Shown here piece by piece: positions 1-5,590 of a stretch of 5,590 bases of DNA. A program made the translations under genes and the position numbers. Each line of letters begins with the position of its first letter. Position 1 is the stretch's first letter. Under the pieces are notes generated by a model, which was not told the DNA's origin, made no database searches, and saw nothing but the letters and a program-made list of their open reading frames with translations. The stretch comes from Candidatus Atribacteria bacterium. Lineage in GTDB: Bacteria; Atribacterota; Atribacteria; Atribacterales; Atribacteraceae. The DNA is taken from contig JAPLGF010000106.1 in NCBI GenBank assembly GCA_026390275.1, forward strand, positions 1 through 5,590, read 5' to 3'.

Positions 1-671
1 AATTCGTCCGTATCGGACATACTGCCGGGAACGTATTCCAGGCCGGTGGACAAACCCAATGCCCCCTGTTCCATTTCTTTCTCCAGAGCATTTTTCATCT
101 GTTCCAACTGGGCCGGGCTTAACTTCTTCGGTTGGTTTTCGCCAAAGAGTGATCTGCGCAAATCTCCGTGAGGAATGAGATGATAGACATTGGAGGCAAA
201 CTTGACCTCTGTTAATTGAGCAAACCAGTCTTTGGTATCAATAATGCCGCAACCACAAAGGCCGGTGATGATCGTGGAGACACCCTGGTAGACTGCACCA
301 TAATTCCCAGTCACTCCCTCGGGGATGGTGGGATACTGATCCTGGATTATTTGAAACACCATATCGGTATGGTTGTGTCCGTCAATGATACCGGGAATGA
401 CGATCAAGCCGGTGGCATCAATCGTTCGTTTCGCCGATCCGGTGAAATGTCCCACCGTAACAATGGTATCGCCTTGAATGGCAATATCCATGACCCCGGG
501 GCTGGCGATAGAACCATCGTATACCATTCCGTTTTTAATGAGAAGATCGACGGAGAAGGACTGAATGGAAGGTTGAATATTTGTTGCCGAACATGCCGCG
601 ATGCTACCAAGGATCAGTAAGACCGAGAGAAAGAGACCGATCCCGGTGATGAATCTCAGCCGTTTGCTCAT
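1..671 (-). CDS. D-aminoacylase-like amidohydrolase, lipoprotein type (5' part only)
   Basis: The frame is open from an ATG at 671-669 to the window edge, giving 223 residues; the C-terminal part is missing (family members are usually near 500 residues). Residues 1-27 form a lipoprotein signal: basic MSKR, a hydrophobic stretch about 7-25, and lipobox I-A-A-C with Cys27, so the mature protein is probably lipid-anchored outside the cytoplasmic membrane. A short beta-rich segment (about 42-92) leads into PGIIDGHNHTD (93-103), whose His99 and His101 match the metal-binding HxH of amidohydrolases. GVSTIITGLCG (130-140) resembles the family's GVTTVVVGNCG, making Cys139 the likely zinc-ligand cysteine; HGDLR (168-172) and GALGLSTGLEYVPG (203-216) are further family signatures. 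This group removes N-acyl groups from D-amino acids or acts on related amides and dipeptides; substrate cannot be read here. The start is set by AGGAGG seven bases upstream. It is transcribed divergently from the tig cluster. Confidence 0.85.
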   Translation of the reverse strand, partial: MSKRLRFITGIGLFLSVLLILGSIAACSATNIQPSIQSFSVDLLIKNGMVYDGSIASPGVMDIAIQGDTIVTVGHFTGSAKRTIDATGLIVIPGIIDGHNHTDMVFQIIQDQYPTIPEGVTGNYGAVYQGVSTIITGLCGCGIIDTKDWFAQLTEVKFASNVYHLIPHGDLRRSLFGENQPKKLSPAQLEQMKNALEKEMEQGALGLSTGLEYVPGSMSDTDE

Positions 672-678
672 AGAACAA

Positions 679-684
679 CCTCCT
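679..684 (-). promoter_or_regulatory. Ribosome binding site of the amidohydrolase gene
   Basis: On the minus strand this reads AGGAGG, a perfect Shine-Dalgarno core, seven bases before the ATG at 671-669. It settles the start and shows that the lipoprotein signal is part of the translated protein. Confidence 0.85.
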
Positions 685-849
685 CTTTTTCTCAAATAAT
701 GAGATGGATTTATGACTGGTCCTCAACGACTTGCAGGGTCGAGATGTCGATTCCGTTGGTGGATTATGGTAAGCTAATTGGCCATTTCTGCTCTCCCATT
801 CCATGATACAGGGAGATGAAATGAATATGGTGGATCAACGAGAACAGAA

Positions 850-880
850 GCCGCACTGGGGTGCGGCGATCCCAGGGATA
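850..880. repeat. GC-rich hairpin overlapping a small palindrome
   Basis: GCCGCAC (850-856) pairs perfectly with GTGCGGC (861-867) around the four-base loop TGGG. Immediately beside it ATCCC-A-GGGAT (869-879) is a palindrome with 5-base arms. CTGGG (856-860) could alternatively pair with CCCAG (871-875), which would break the first hairpin. On the minus strand a TTGACT sequence (885-880) adjoins the palindrome, but no matching -10 lies at 16-18 bases. It could be an operator, a stem in the 5' leader of the amidohydrolase mRNA, or chance. A T-run at 903-908 is 35 bases from the hairpin, too far for a normal plus-strand terminator. Confidence 0.4.
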
Positions 881-1013
881 GTCAATGTATCGGTAGGGAG
901 TCTTTTTTATTCAGTCGTTTTTCGGGACAGATATTTTTAACTAAATTTGAAGAGGAAGGGAACGGGGTCAGAAAAAGCACCGGGGGGTGACGGTACCGGA
1001 AAAAGAAAAGATA

Positions 1014-1062
1014 TGATATGATAACACATGGATGGATGAATTTTTTTGTTGACTGGAATAAT
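1014..1062 (+). promoter_or_regulatory. Candidate extended -10 promoters reading toward tig
   Basis: Two sites match an extended -10 element (TGn followed by a TATAAT-like hexamer). TGATATGAT at 1014-1022 and TGGAATAAT at 1054-1062 each have a 5/6 hexamer. Neither has a recognisable -35 at 17 bases. A TTGACT at 1049-1054 looks like a -35 but has no good -10 at the right distance. Transcripts would begin near 1029 or 1069 and run into the terminator at 1158-1196 before reaching tig. These are weak consensus matches only. Confidence 0.3.
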
Positions 1063-1157
1063 CCGATCTCCCGGGTGTTTACTTTTAGGAAATTTTGCGG
1101 TATTTTTGTGCCGGGTCAAAACGATAGGAAGACACGATGAGGATAGAGTGAGTTCCG

Positions 1158-1196
1158 ATATACCTCGATGGGTGTGAGCATCGAGGTATATTTTTT
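1158..1196 (+). terminator. Rho-independent terminator upstream of tig
   Basis: A perfect 13-base inverted repeat (1158-1170 with 1179-1191) encloses an eight-base loop, GGTGTGAG, and the right arm runs straight into six T's (1191-1196). The U-tract lies on the plus-strand 3' side, so it stops plus-strand transcripts. No plus-strand gene lies before it in the window. It could therefore end a short non-coding RNA of about 130-170 nt starting at the promoter-like sites upstream, act as an attenuator in the tig leader, or shield tig from stray transcription. I found no strong competing antiterminator: GGTAT at 1099-1103 could pair with only five bases of the left arm. Confidence 0.85.
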
Positions 1197-1286
1197 GTTA
1201 CCCGGTGGTGGATGCCAATTTGTTTTGATCCCCTGATGCTATCGGGAACTGGCATGGTGGTCGGATCACAGGTTACTGATTTTTGG

Positions 1287-1294
1287 AAAGGTGG
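1287..1294 (+). promoter_or_regulatory. Ribosome binding site of tig, deciding its start
   Basis: AAAGGTGG ends eight bases before the ATG at 1303. A GTG in the same frame at 1291 lies inside this site and so cannot use it, which argues against the longer 439-residue reading and for a start at 1303. Confidence 0.7.
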
Positions 1295-1302
1295 AATTGA
1301 CA

Positions 1303-2610
1303 ATGGTGGAGTTTAAGAAAGAAGAAAAAGAGAAGCATGTTTTCCAGTACGAAATCACCATAGGGGAGGAGGCTGTTCAGCAGGCAGTGGAAAAAATCCT
1401 CCAGGAGGTGAACCGGCGGACGGTAGTTCCCGGTTTTCGGAAGGGACATGCGCCCCGGGCGATTTTACGCGCTCATGTCAGTAAGGAATATTTGAATGAG
1501 ACCTTAACCAAAGATCTGGTCCCGGAAGCATTTAAGGAAGTGATCGGGAAAGAGAAACTCCAGGTCATCGGAGAACCGGACCTGATGCTGGTACAGGTGG
1601 AGGAAGGGAAGCCTCTCATTTTTCAGGCGACGGTGATCGAACAGCCAACTGTTACCCTGGCCCATCCGGAGGAACTGGAAATCCGGAAGTATCGAGTGGA
1701 AGTCCGGGAATTGGACGTGGAAAAGGAAATCGATGGTTTACGCAGTTCCAAGGGAACCTGGAATGAGAAGGAGAACAAAATCGTGGAAGAAGGGGATCTC
1801 GTCAAGGTCAAGGTGGAAGACGAGGAGTTCGCCGTGGTCGCCAATCCGAGCGATGAAAAATCCCCGGTAGGCCGGGGCGTGATGGGGATGCAGCTCAATG
1901 AGAAGAAGAGCGTGATGTTCCCGGGGACCGATGGAAAAGATGAAGAGGAATATCCGGTCACCGTTCTCGGAATCATGGTCAAGGAAGTTTCCCGGAGTGA
2001 TGAAGAATTCCTGAAAAAAATGGGTGAAGAATATCAGACCATGGATGATCTCCGGAAAAAGGTTCAGGAACTCCTGGGGAGCTATGCGAAAGACCTGGCC
2101 GATCTCCGTTTTGAGAAAGAAGCAGTTGTGGCCCTATGCCGGAAGTCGGAGGTCGCGATCCCTTCTCCCATCGTGAATCATGAAGTGACTCATCAGATCG
2201 ATGAATTCAAGGAACACCTGGAAAAAGATGGGATGACCATGGAACGTTATATGGAGCTTACCAATTCTGATTTTGCAGCCATGGAAACGAATTTCCGGAA
2301 GCTGTCAGAATGGAACCTGAAGAAAATTTTTGTGTTCCAGGAATACGCCGAGGAAAACCATATTTCGGTCACTGATGAGGAGATCTTCCAGGAGCTGGAC
2401 CGGATGGCGGAACGATCCGGTAAAGGATTGGAGGAAGTGAGGTCGATTTTGAAACGGAATGATAAAATGGATCAGATGCGGGAGAATCAAAAGAATCGGA
2501 AACTTCTGAATGATCTGGTGGCGAAGGTCAAGGTGAAGGAAGTACCGGAGTCGATTAACTTCGATCAGTGGAAAGCACTGGAAGATCCAGAAGAGGAGAT
2601 GGTTTCCTGA
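1303..2610 (+). CDS. tig: Trigger factor, ribosome-associated chaperone
   Basis: The product is 435 residues, normal for trigger factor. This cytoplasmic chaperone docks at the ribosomal exit tunnel and holds nascent chains. The N-terminal ribosome-binding domain (about 1-115) carries the signature G44-F45-R46-K47 followed by GHAPR, the loop that contacts ribosomal protein L23 in known homologues. A middle domain (about 145-230), where the FKBP-type PPIase normally sits, is short and divergent. It keeps EEGDLVKVKVEDEEF and a VMGMQLNEKK stretch resembling the family's LxGMKxGE, but lacks a clear PGFE core. The remainder (about 235-420) is the long, charged, helical C-terminal chaperone domain. 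The end is acidic (EDPEEEMVS). The stop codon TGA shares its A with the clpP ATG, so the two genes are translationally coupled. Identity is secure; PPIase activity is doubtful. Confidence 0.93.
   Translation: MVEFKKEEKEKHVFQYEITIGEEAVQQAVEKILQEVNRRTVVPGFRKGHAPRAILRAHVSKEYLNETLTKDLVPEAFKEVIGKEKLQVIGEPDLMLVQVEEGKPLIFQATVIEQPTVTLAHPEELEIRKYRVEVRELDVEKEIDGLRSSKGTWNEKENKIVEEGDLVKVKVEDEEFAVVANPSDEKSPVGRGVMGMQLNEKKSVMFPGTDGKDEEEYPVTVLGIMVKEVSRSDEEFLKKMGEEYQTMDDLRKKVQELLGSYAKDLADLRFEKEAVVALCRKSEVAIPSPIVNHEVTHQIDEFKEHLEKDGMTMERYMELTNSDFAAMETNFRKLSEWNLKKIFVFQEYAEENHISVTDEEIFQELDRMAERSGKGLEEVRSILKRNDKMDQMRENQKNRKLLNDLVAKVKVKEVPESINFDQWKALEDPEEEMVS
2593..2598 (+). promoter_or_regulatory. Ribosome binding site of clpP inside the tig 3' end
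   Basis: GAGGAG lies 11 bases before the ATG at 2610. It supports a start there rather than at an in-frame GTG at 2568, which would add 14 residues with no counterpart in ClpP proteins. Confidence 0.6.
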
Positions 2611-3248
2611 TGCTAGAACCCCGATTGAATTATCTGGTTCCCATTGTGGTGGAACAGACCCCGCGAGGGGAGCGTTCATATGATATCTATTCCCGGTTGC
2701 TACAAGACCGGATTATTTTCTTGGGGACGGAGATCGATGACATGGTGGCGAACCTGGTGATCGCCCAGCTCCTTTTTCTCGACGCCCAGAATGCCGAGAA
2801 GGACATCAATCTCTATGTTAATAGTCCCGGTGGTTCCGTTTCTTCCACCCTTGCCATCTTTGATACCATGCAGTATCTGAAATCGGATGTTTCCACGATT
2901 TGCATCGGGATGGCGGCGAGTGGGGCAGCGGTGATTTTAGCGGCAGGAACCCGGGGCAAGCGCCTGGCTCTTCCCAATTCCCGGGTGATGATCCATCAAC
3001 CGATGGGGGGAGCGCAGGGACAGGTGACCGATATTGAGATCCAGGCCCGGGAGATGATAAAAATCCGGGAAAAATTGAATGAAATCCTGTCTCGGCATAC
3101 CGGTCAACCGATTGGGAAGATCAAAAACGACACCGAACGGGATTTTTTCATGTCCGCGGAAGAAGCGAAGGCCTATGGTTTGGTGGATCAGGTCCTTTAT
3201 CCGAAAAAAGTGAAAAAGGGAGATTCGGAGAGCAATGCCACGATTTGA
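2610..3248 (+). CDS. clpP: ATP-dependent Clp protease proteolytic subunit
   Basis: The 212-residue product is a standard-length ClpP, a cytoplasmic serine protease that forms a two-ring, fourteen-subunit chamber fed by ClpX or ClpA/ClpC-type unfoldases. Family landmarks are VEQTPRGERSYDIYSRLL (14-31), the oxyanion-region NSPGGSV (71-77) and the triad Ser104, His129 and Asp178. Their spacings of 25 and 49 residues equal those of E. coli ClpP (97, 122, 171). Ser104 sits in GMAASGAAV, where many homologues have MG after the serine. About nine residues precede the conserved VPIVVEQT segment and may be a short propeptide. The ATG overlaps the tig stop by one base, and the 3' end overlaps clpX by 14 bases. 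Family identity is certain; whether other paralogues exist cannot be seen. Confidence 0.96.
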   Translation: MLEPRLNYLVPIVVEQTPRGERSYDIYSRLLQDRIIFLGTEIDDMVANLVIAQLLFLDAQNAEKDINLYVNSPGGSVSSTLAIFDTMQYLKSDVSTICIGMAASGAAVILAAGTRGKRLALPNSRVMIHQPMGGAQGQVTDIEIQAREMIKIREKLNEILSRHTGQPIGKIKNDTERDFFMSAEEAKAYGLVDQVLYPKKVKKGDSESNATI

Positions 3249-4491
3249 AGAAGAGAAAAACCGCTTGAAGTGTTCATTTTGCGGGAAAACCCAGTCCGAG
3301 GTTAACAAACTCATTGCTGGACCGGGTGTCTACATCTGTGACGAGTGTGTCGAACTGTGTACTGAGATCATCAAGGATGAAAAGAAAGGTAAAAAGACGG
3401 AACTCACCTTTGACTCCCTATCCACTCCCCGGGAAATCAAGAAATTTTTAGATCAGTATGTCATCGGCCAGGAACGGGCGAAGGTCATCCTGTCGGTAGC
3501 GGTTTATAACCACTATAAAAGGATCATCTACCCCCATGGAAAAGACGAGGTGGAAATCGAAAAGAGTAATATCCTGCTCATGGGGCCGACTGGTTCCGGG
3601 AAGACGCTCCTGGCACGGACACTGGCCCGGATGCTCAATGTTCCCTTTGCCATCGCCGATGCTACTACCCTCACCGAAGCCGGTTATGTTGGCGATGACG
3701 TGGAGAACATCCTGCTCCGCCTCCTGCAGAATGCCAACTTTGACCTGAAACGGGCAGAGAAGGGTATCATCTATATCGATGAGATTGATAAAATTGCCCG
3801 TAAGTCAGAAAGTCCGTCCATTACCCGGGATGTCTCCGGGGAAGGAGTGCAGCAAGCCCTGTTGAAGATCTTAGAAGGAACGATTGCCAACGTCCCACCC
3901 CAGGGTGGCCGAAAACATCCCCATCAGGAGTTCATCCAGATGAATACGGAGAAAATCCTCTTCATCTGCGGAGGAGCTTATGTGGGTTTGGATAAGATCA
4001 TTGCTGCCCGTCTGAAGGACCGGAAAATTGGGTTTGGTGCCCAGGAAATGGAAAAAGAAAAAATGATCGCCAATCTCTATACCGAAGTGCAACCGGAAGA
4101 CCTGCTCCGCTACGGCATGATTCCCGAGTTCGTCGGCCGGATTCCCATCACCTGTGCCCTGGATTCCCTCACCCAGGACGACCTGGTGCGTATCCTCACC
4201 GAGCCCAAAAATTGTTTGGTGAGGCAATACCAGAAGCTCCTTCAGCTTGAGAAGGTGGATCTCGTCTTCACCCCGGAAGCCATCCGAACGGTTGCCCGCG
4301 AAGCCATGGGAAAGGGGACTGGTGCCCGGGGTTTACGTACCATCATGGAAAAGCTCATGACCGAGATCATGTACGAGATCCCCAGCCGAAAAGACATCAA
4401 GCGTATTGTCATCAATGATCAGATGGTAAAAAACAACCAGACGGTCCCGGTTTTCGGATTGGACGAATTTTTGGAAGAGAAACCGGCGTAA
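3235..4491 (+). CDS. clpX: ATP-dependent Clp protease ATP-binding subunit ClpX
   Basis: The 418-residue product is a full-length ClpX, the AAA+ hexameric unfoldase that recognises tagged substrates and threads them into ClpP. The N-terminal zinc-binding domain has Cys13, Cys16, Cys35 and Cys38. The AAA+ module has Walker A GPTGSGKT (117-124), pore loop GYVG (150-153), Walker B IIYIDEIDK (178-186; Asp182, Glu183), the RKH loop (226-228), the arginine finger in PEFVGRIP (Arg302) and sensor 2 in GTGARGLR (361-368). IGF at 265-267 is the loop that docks on ClpP and separates ClpX from non-partner unfoldases. All motifs are intact, so an active ClpXP with the upstream ClpP is expected. The start ATG lies inside the end of clpP (14-base overlap), preceded by AAGGGAG (3216-3222) and GGAG (3227-3230). 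The stop is 15 bases before valS. Confidence 0.97.
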   Translation: MPRFEEEKNRLKCSFCGKTQSEVNKLIAGPGVYICDECVELCTEIIKDEKKGKKTELTFDSLSTPREIKKFLDQYVIGQERAKVILSVAVYNHYKRIIYPHGKDEVEIEKSNILLMGPTGSGKTLLARTLARMLNVPFAIADATTLTEAGYVGDDVENILLRLLQNANFDLKRAEKGIIYIDEIDKIARKSESPSITRDVSGEGVQQALLKILEGTIANVPPQGGRKHPHQEFIQMNTEKILFICGGAYVGLDKIIAARLKDRKIGFGAQEMEKEKMIANLYTEVQPEDLLRYGMIPEFVGRIPITCALDSLTQDDLVRILTEPKNCLVRQYQKLLQLEKVDLVFTPEAIRTVAREAMGKGTGARGLRTIMEKLMTEIMYEIPSRKDIKRIVINDQMVKNNQTVPVFGLDEFLEEKPA

Positions 4492-4500
4492 GGGAAAGGG
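4491..4500 (+). promoter_or_regulatory. Ribosome binding site of valS
   Basis: The purine tract AGGGAAAGGG begins at the last base of the clpX stop codon and ends six bases before the valS ATG at 4507. No terminator or promoter fits in the 15-base gap, so valS is probably co-transcribed with clpX. Confidence 0.6.
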
Positions 4501-4506
4501 AACACG

Positions 4507-5590
4507 ATGGACAACACGACTACTCTTCCCCACGTTTTCGAACCACGCGATGTGGAATCAAAATGGTATACCTTTTGGGAAAAGCAGGGGTATTTTTCTC
4601 CCCCCAGGGACTCTTCTGCTCCCCCTTTCTGTATGGTGATTCCCCCCCCCAACGTCACCGGTTTCCTGCACATGGGGCATGCCCTCAATCTCACCCTGCA
4701 TGATATCCTGATTCGCTGGAAACGAATGCAGGGGTACCGCGTGCTCTGGGTCCCGGGGACCGATCATGCCGGGATTGCCACCCAGAACGTGGTGGAGAAA
4801 CAATTAGCCAAAGAGGGACTCACGCGCCATGACTTGGGTCGGGATAAGTTTGTGGAACGAGTGTGGGAGTGGAAAGAAACCTACCATGCCCGGATCACGA
4901 ACCAACTCAAAAGTATGGGTGCTTCCTGCGACTGGTCGAGAGAGCGGTTCACGATGGATGAAGGACTTTCCCGGGCAGTGAAGGAAGTCTTTGTCGAGCT
5001 CTTCAACCAGGGGCTCATCTACCAGGGGGAATATATCGTGAACTGGTGCCCCCGCTGTGGAACGGCCATCTCCGATGTGGAAGTGGAGTACCAGGATACT
5101 TCCTCTCACCTCTATTACATCCATTATCCTCTCAGTAATCACCCGGAAGAGGCGCTGGTGGTGGCGACAACCCGGCCAGAAACCATGCTGGGGGATACTG
5201 CTGTGGCTGTGAATCCCCAGGATCCCCGTTACCGCCTATACATTGGTAAAGTAGTTCTCCTCCCCCTGGTGGGCCGGACACTTCCGGTGATCGCCGATGA
5301 CTACGTGGATCAGACCTTTGGAACCGGAGCTCTGAAGGTTACTCCCGCCCATGATCCGCATGATTTTGAGTTGGGGCGGAAACATCATCTCCCATTTTTT
5401 TCGGTGATTGATGTAAACGGAAAAATGAATAAGGCCGCCGGTGAGTACGCCGGTCTGACCCGGGAAAAATGCCGGGAAGCGATCGTCCAGGCTCTCACGG
5501 AGCAGGGGTATTTGGAGAAAACTGAACCTTATACCCATTCGGTGGGCCACTGTTACCGCTGTCAGACCCTGGTGGAACCACTGGTGTCCA
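4507..5590 (+). CDS. valS: Valyl-tRNA synthetase (5' part only)
   Basis: The frame is open from the ATG at 4507 to the window edge: 361 codons of a class I synthetase that is usually about 880-950 residues. It charges tRNA-Val with valine in the cytoplasm and hydrolyses mischarged Thr-tRNA. PPPNVTGFLHMGHAL (46-60) contains the HIGH-type ATP motif HMGH (55-58). GTDHAGIATQ (84-93) is typical of the ValRS/IleRS/LeuRS group and, with NVVEK following, of ValRS. WCPRCGTAISDVEVEY (180-195) leads into the CP1 editing domain, which shows ATTRPETMLGD (220-230) and GTGALKVTPAHDPHDFE (272-288), where the conserved aspartate region of the editing site lies. A second Cys pair is in GHCYRC (347-352). The KMSKS motif, anticodon-binding domain and C-terminal coiled coil lie beyond the window. 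A nine-C run (4642-4650) encodes the three prolines. Confidence 0.95.
   Translation, partial: MDNTTTLPHVFEPRDVESKWYTFWEKQGYFSPPRDSSAPPFCMVIPPPNVTGFLHMGHALNLTLHDILIRWKRMQGYRVLWVPGTDHAGIATQNVVEKQLAKEGLTRHDLGRDKFVERVWEWKETYHARITNQLKSMGASCDWSRERFTMDEGLSRAVKEVFVELFNQGLIYQGEYIVNWCPRCGTAISDVEVEYQDTSSHLYYIHYPLSNHPEEALVVATTRPETMLGDTAVAVNPQDPRYRLYIGKVVLLPLVGRTLPVIADDYVDQTFGTGALKVTPAHDPHDFELGRKHHLPFFSVIDVNGKMNKAAGEYAGLTREKCREAIVQALTEQGYLEKTEPYTHSVGHCYRCQTLVEPLVS

Larger units (their letters stand above)
672..1302. other. Divergent intergenic region without a convincing gene
   Basis: This 631-base stretch separates the minus-strand amidohydrolase from the plus-strand tig cluster. Short open frames occur on the minus strand (604-804, 937-1119, 1085-1303), but their translations show no recognisable domain and I see no good ribosome site for them, so I do not call them. 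No tRNA-like T-loop motif or recognisable riboswitch core was found. It is locally A/T-rich (for example seven T's at 1041-1047). What it does hold is listed separately: a hairpin and palindrome near 850-880, promoter-like sites at 1014-1062, and a terminator at 1158-1196. For the minus-strand gene, CATAAT (768-763) is a 5/6 match to a -10 box, but no acceptable -35 precedes it. Confidence 0.7.

Noticed and set aside
216..620. 134-codon open frame on the plus strand, opposite the amidohydrolase
   Set aside because: It lies antisense to a well-supported coding frame, resembles no known protein and has no clear ribosome site.
604..804. 66-codon minus-strand frame reaching into the amidohydrolase start
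   Set aside because: It overlaps the lipoprotein start in another frame, has a low-complexity polar translation and no recognisable motif.
981..1000. A GGGGTGACGGTACCGG-like stretch recalling the T-box antiterminator motif
   Set aside because: The match needs a three-base insertion, no specifier stem or other T-box element is visible, and the following gene is tig rather than a synthetase or amino-acid gene.
1071..1130. Possible direct repeat: CCGGGT...AC...TAGGAA at 1071-1091 and 1111-1130
   Set aside because: Only about 14 of 21 positions agree and the two copies differ by one base in length, so chance is adequate.
1291..1302. Upstream GTG start for tig adding four residues
   Set aside because: The GTG lies inside the likely ribosome binding site, while the ATG at 1303 is at ideal spacing from it.
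2568..2609. Upstream GTG start for clpP adding 14 residues
   Set aside because: It would overlap tig by 43 bases, adds residues with no ClpP counterpart, and the ATG at 2610 has a ribosome site and the typical stop-start overlap.
5236..5550. Minus-strand open frame of 104 codons inside valS
   Set aside because: It is antisense to conserved ValRS editing-domain sequence and has no recognisable features.

Overview
This looks like an ordinary bacterial chromosome segment of moderate G+C (roughly half, by eye) with Shine-Dalgarno-led, tightly packed genes. Every recognisable protein is bacterial in type, and the plus-strand genes are a protein quality-control and translation cluster. Nothing fixes the phylum. 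The tig-clpP-clpX order is widespread in bacteria, and valS directly behind clpX is the only local peculiarity. I see no mobile element, CRISPR array, tRNA or rRNA.

Layout. Positions 1-671 (minus strand) carry the first 223 codons of a lipoprotein-type amidohydrolase of the D-aminoacylase / N-acyl-D-amino-acid deacylase group; its 3' end lies beyond the left edge. Positions 672-1302 form a 631-base divergent intergenic region. It holds a GC-rich hairpin and small palindrome near 850-880, extended -10 promoter-like sites near 1014-1062, and a strong plus-strand Rho-independent terminator at 1158-1196. That terminator lies about 100 bases before the next gene with no coding sequence ahead of it, so a short RNA or an attenuated leader is possible. 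From 1303 to the right edge there are four closely spaced plus-strand genes: tig (trigger factor), clpP (protease subunit), clpX (AAA+ unfoldase) and the first 361 codons of valS (valyl-tRNA synthetase). Junctions are a 1-base stop/start overlap, a 14-base overlap and a 15-base gap, so one operon is likely.

How they fit together. Trigger factor receives nascent chains at the ribosome exit. ClpX unfolds tagged or damaged proteins and feeds them into the ClpP chamber. ValRS supplies and proofreads Val-tRNA. The ClpX zinc finger, ATPase motifs, pore loops and ClpP-docking IGF loop, and the ClpP Ser-His-Asp triad, are all intact, so a working ClpXP is expected. The trigger factor has a short, divergent middle (PPIase) domain. 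I found no convincing new biological system; the best leads are the orphan terminator and leader before tig, the divergent trigger factor and the lipid-anchored amidohydrolase.
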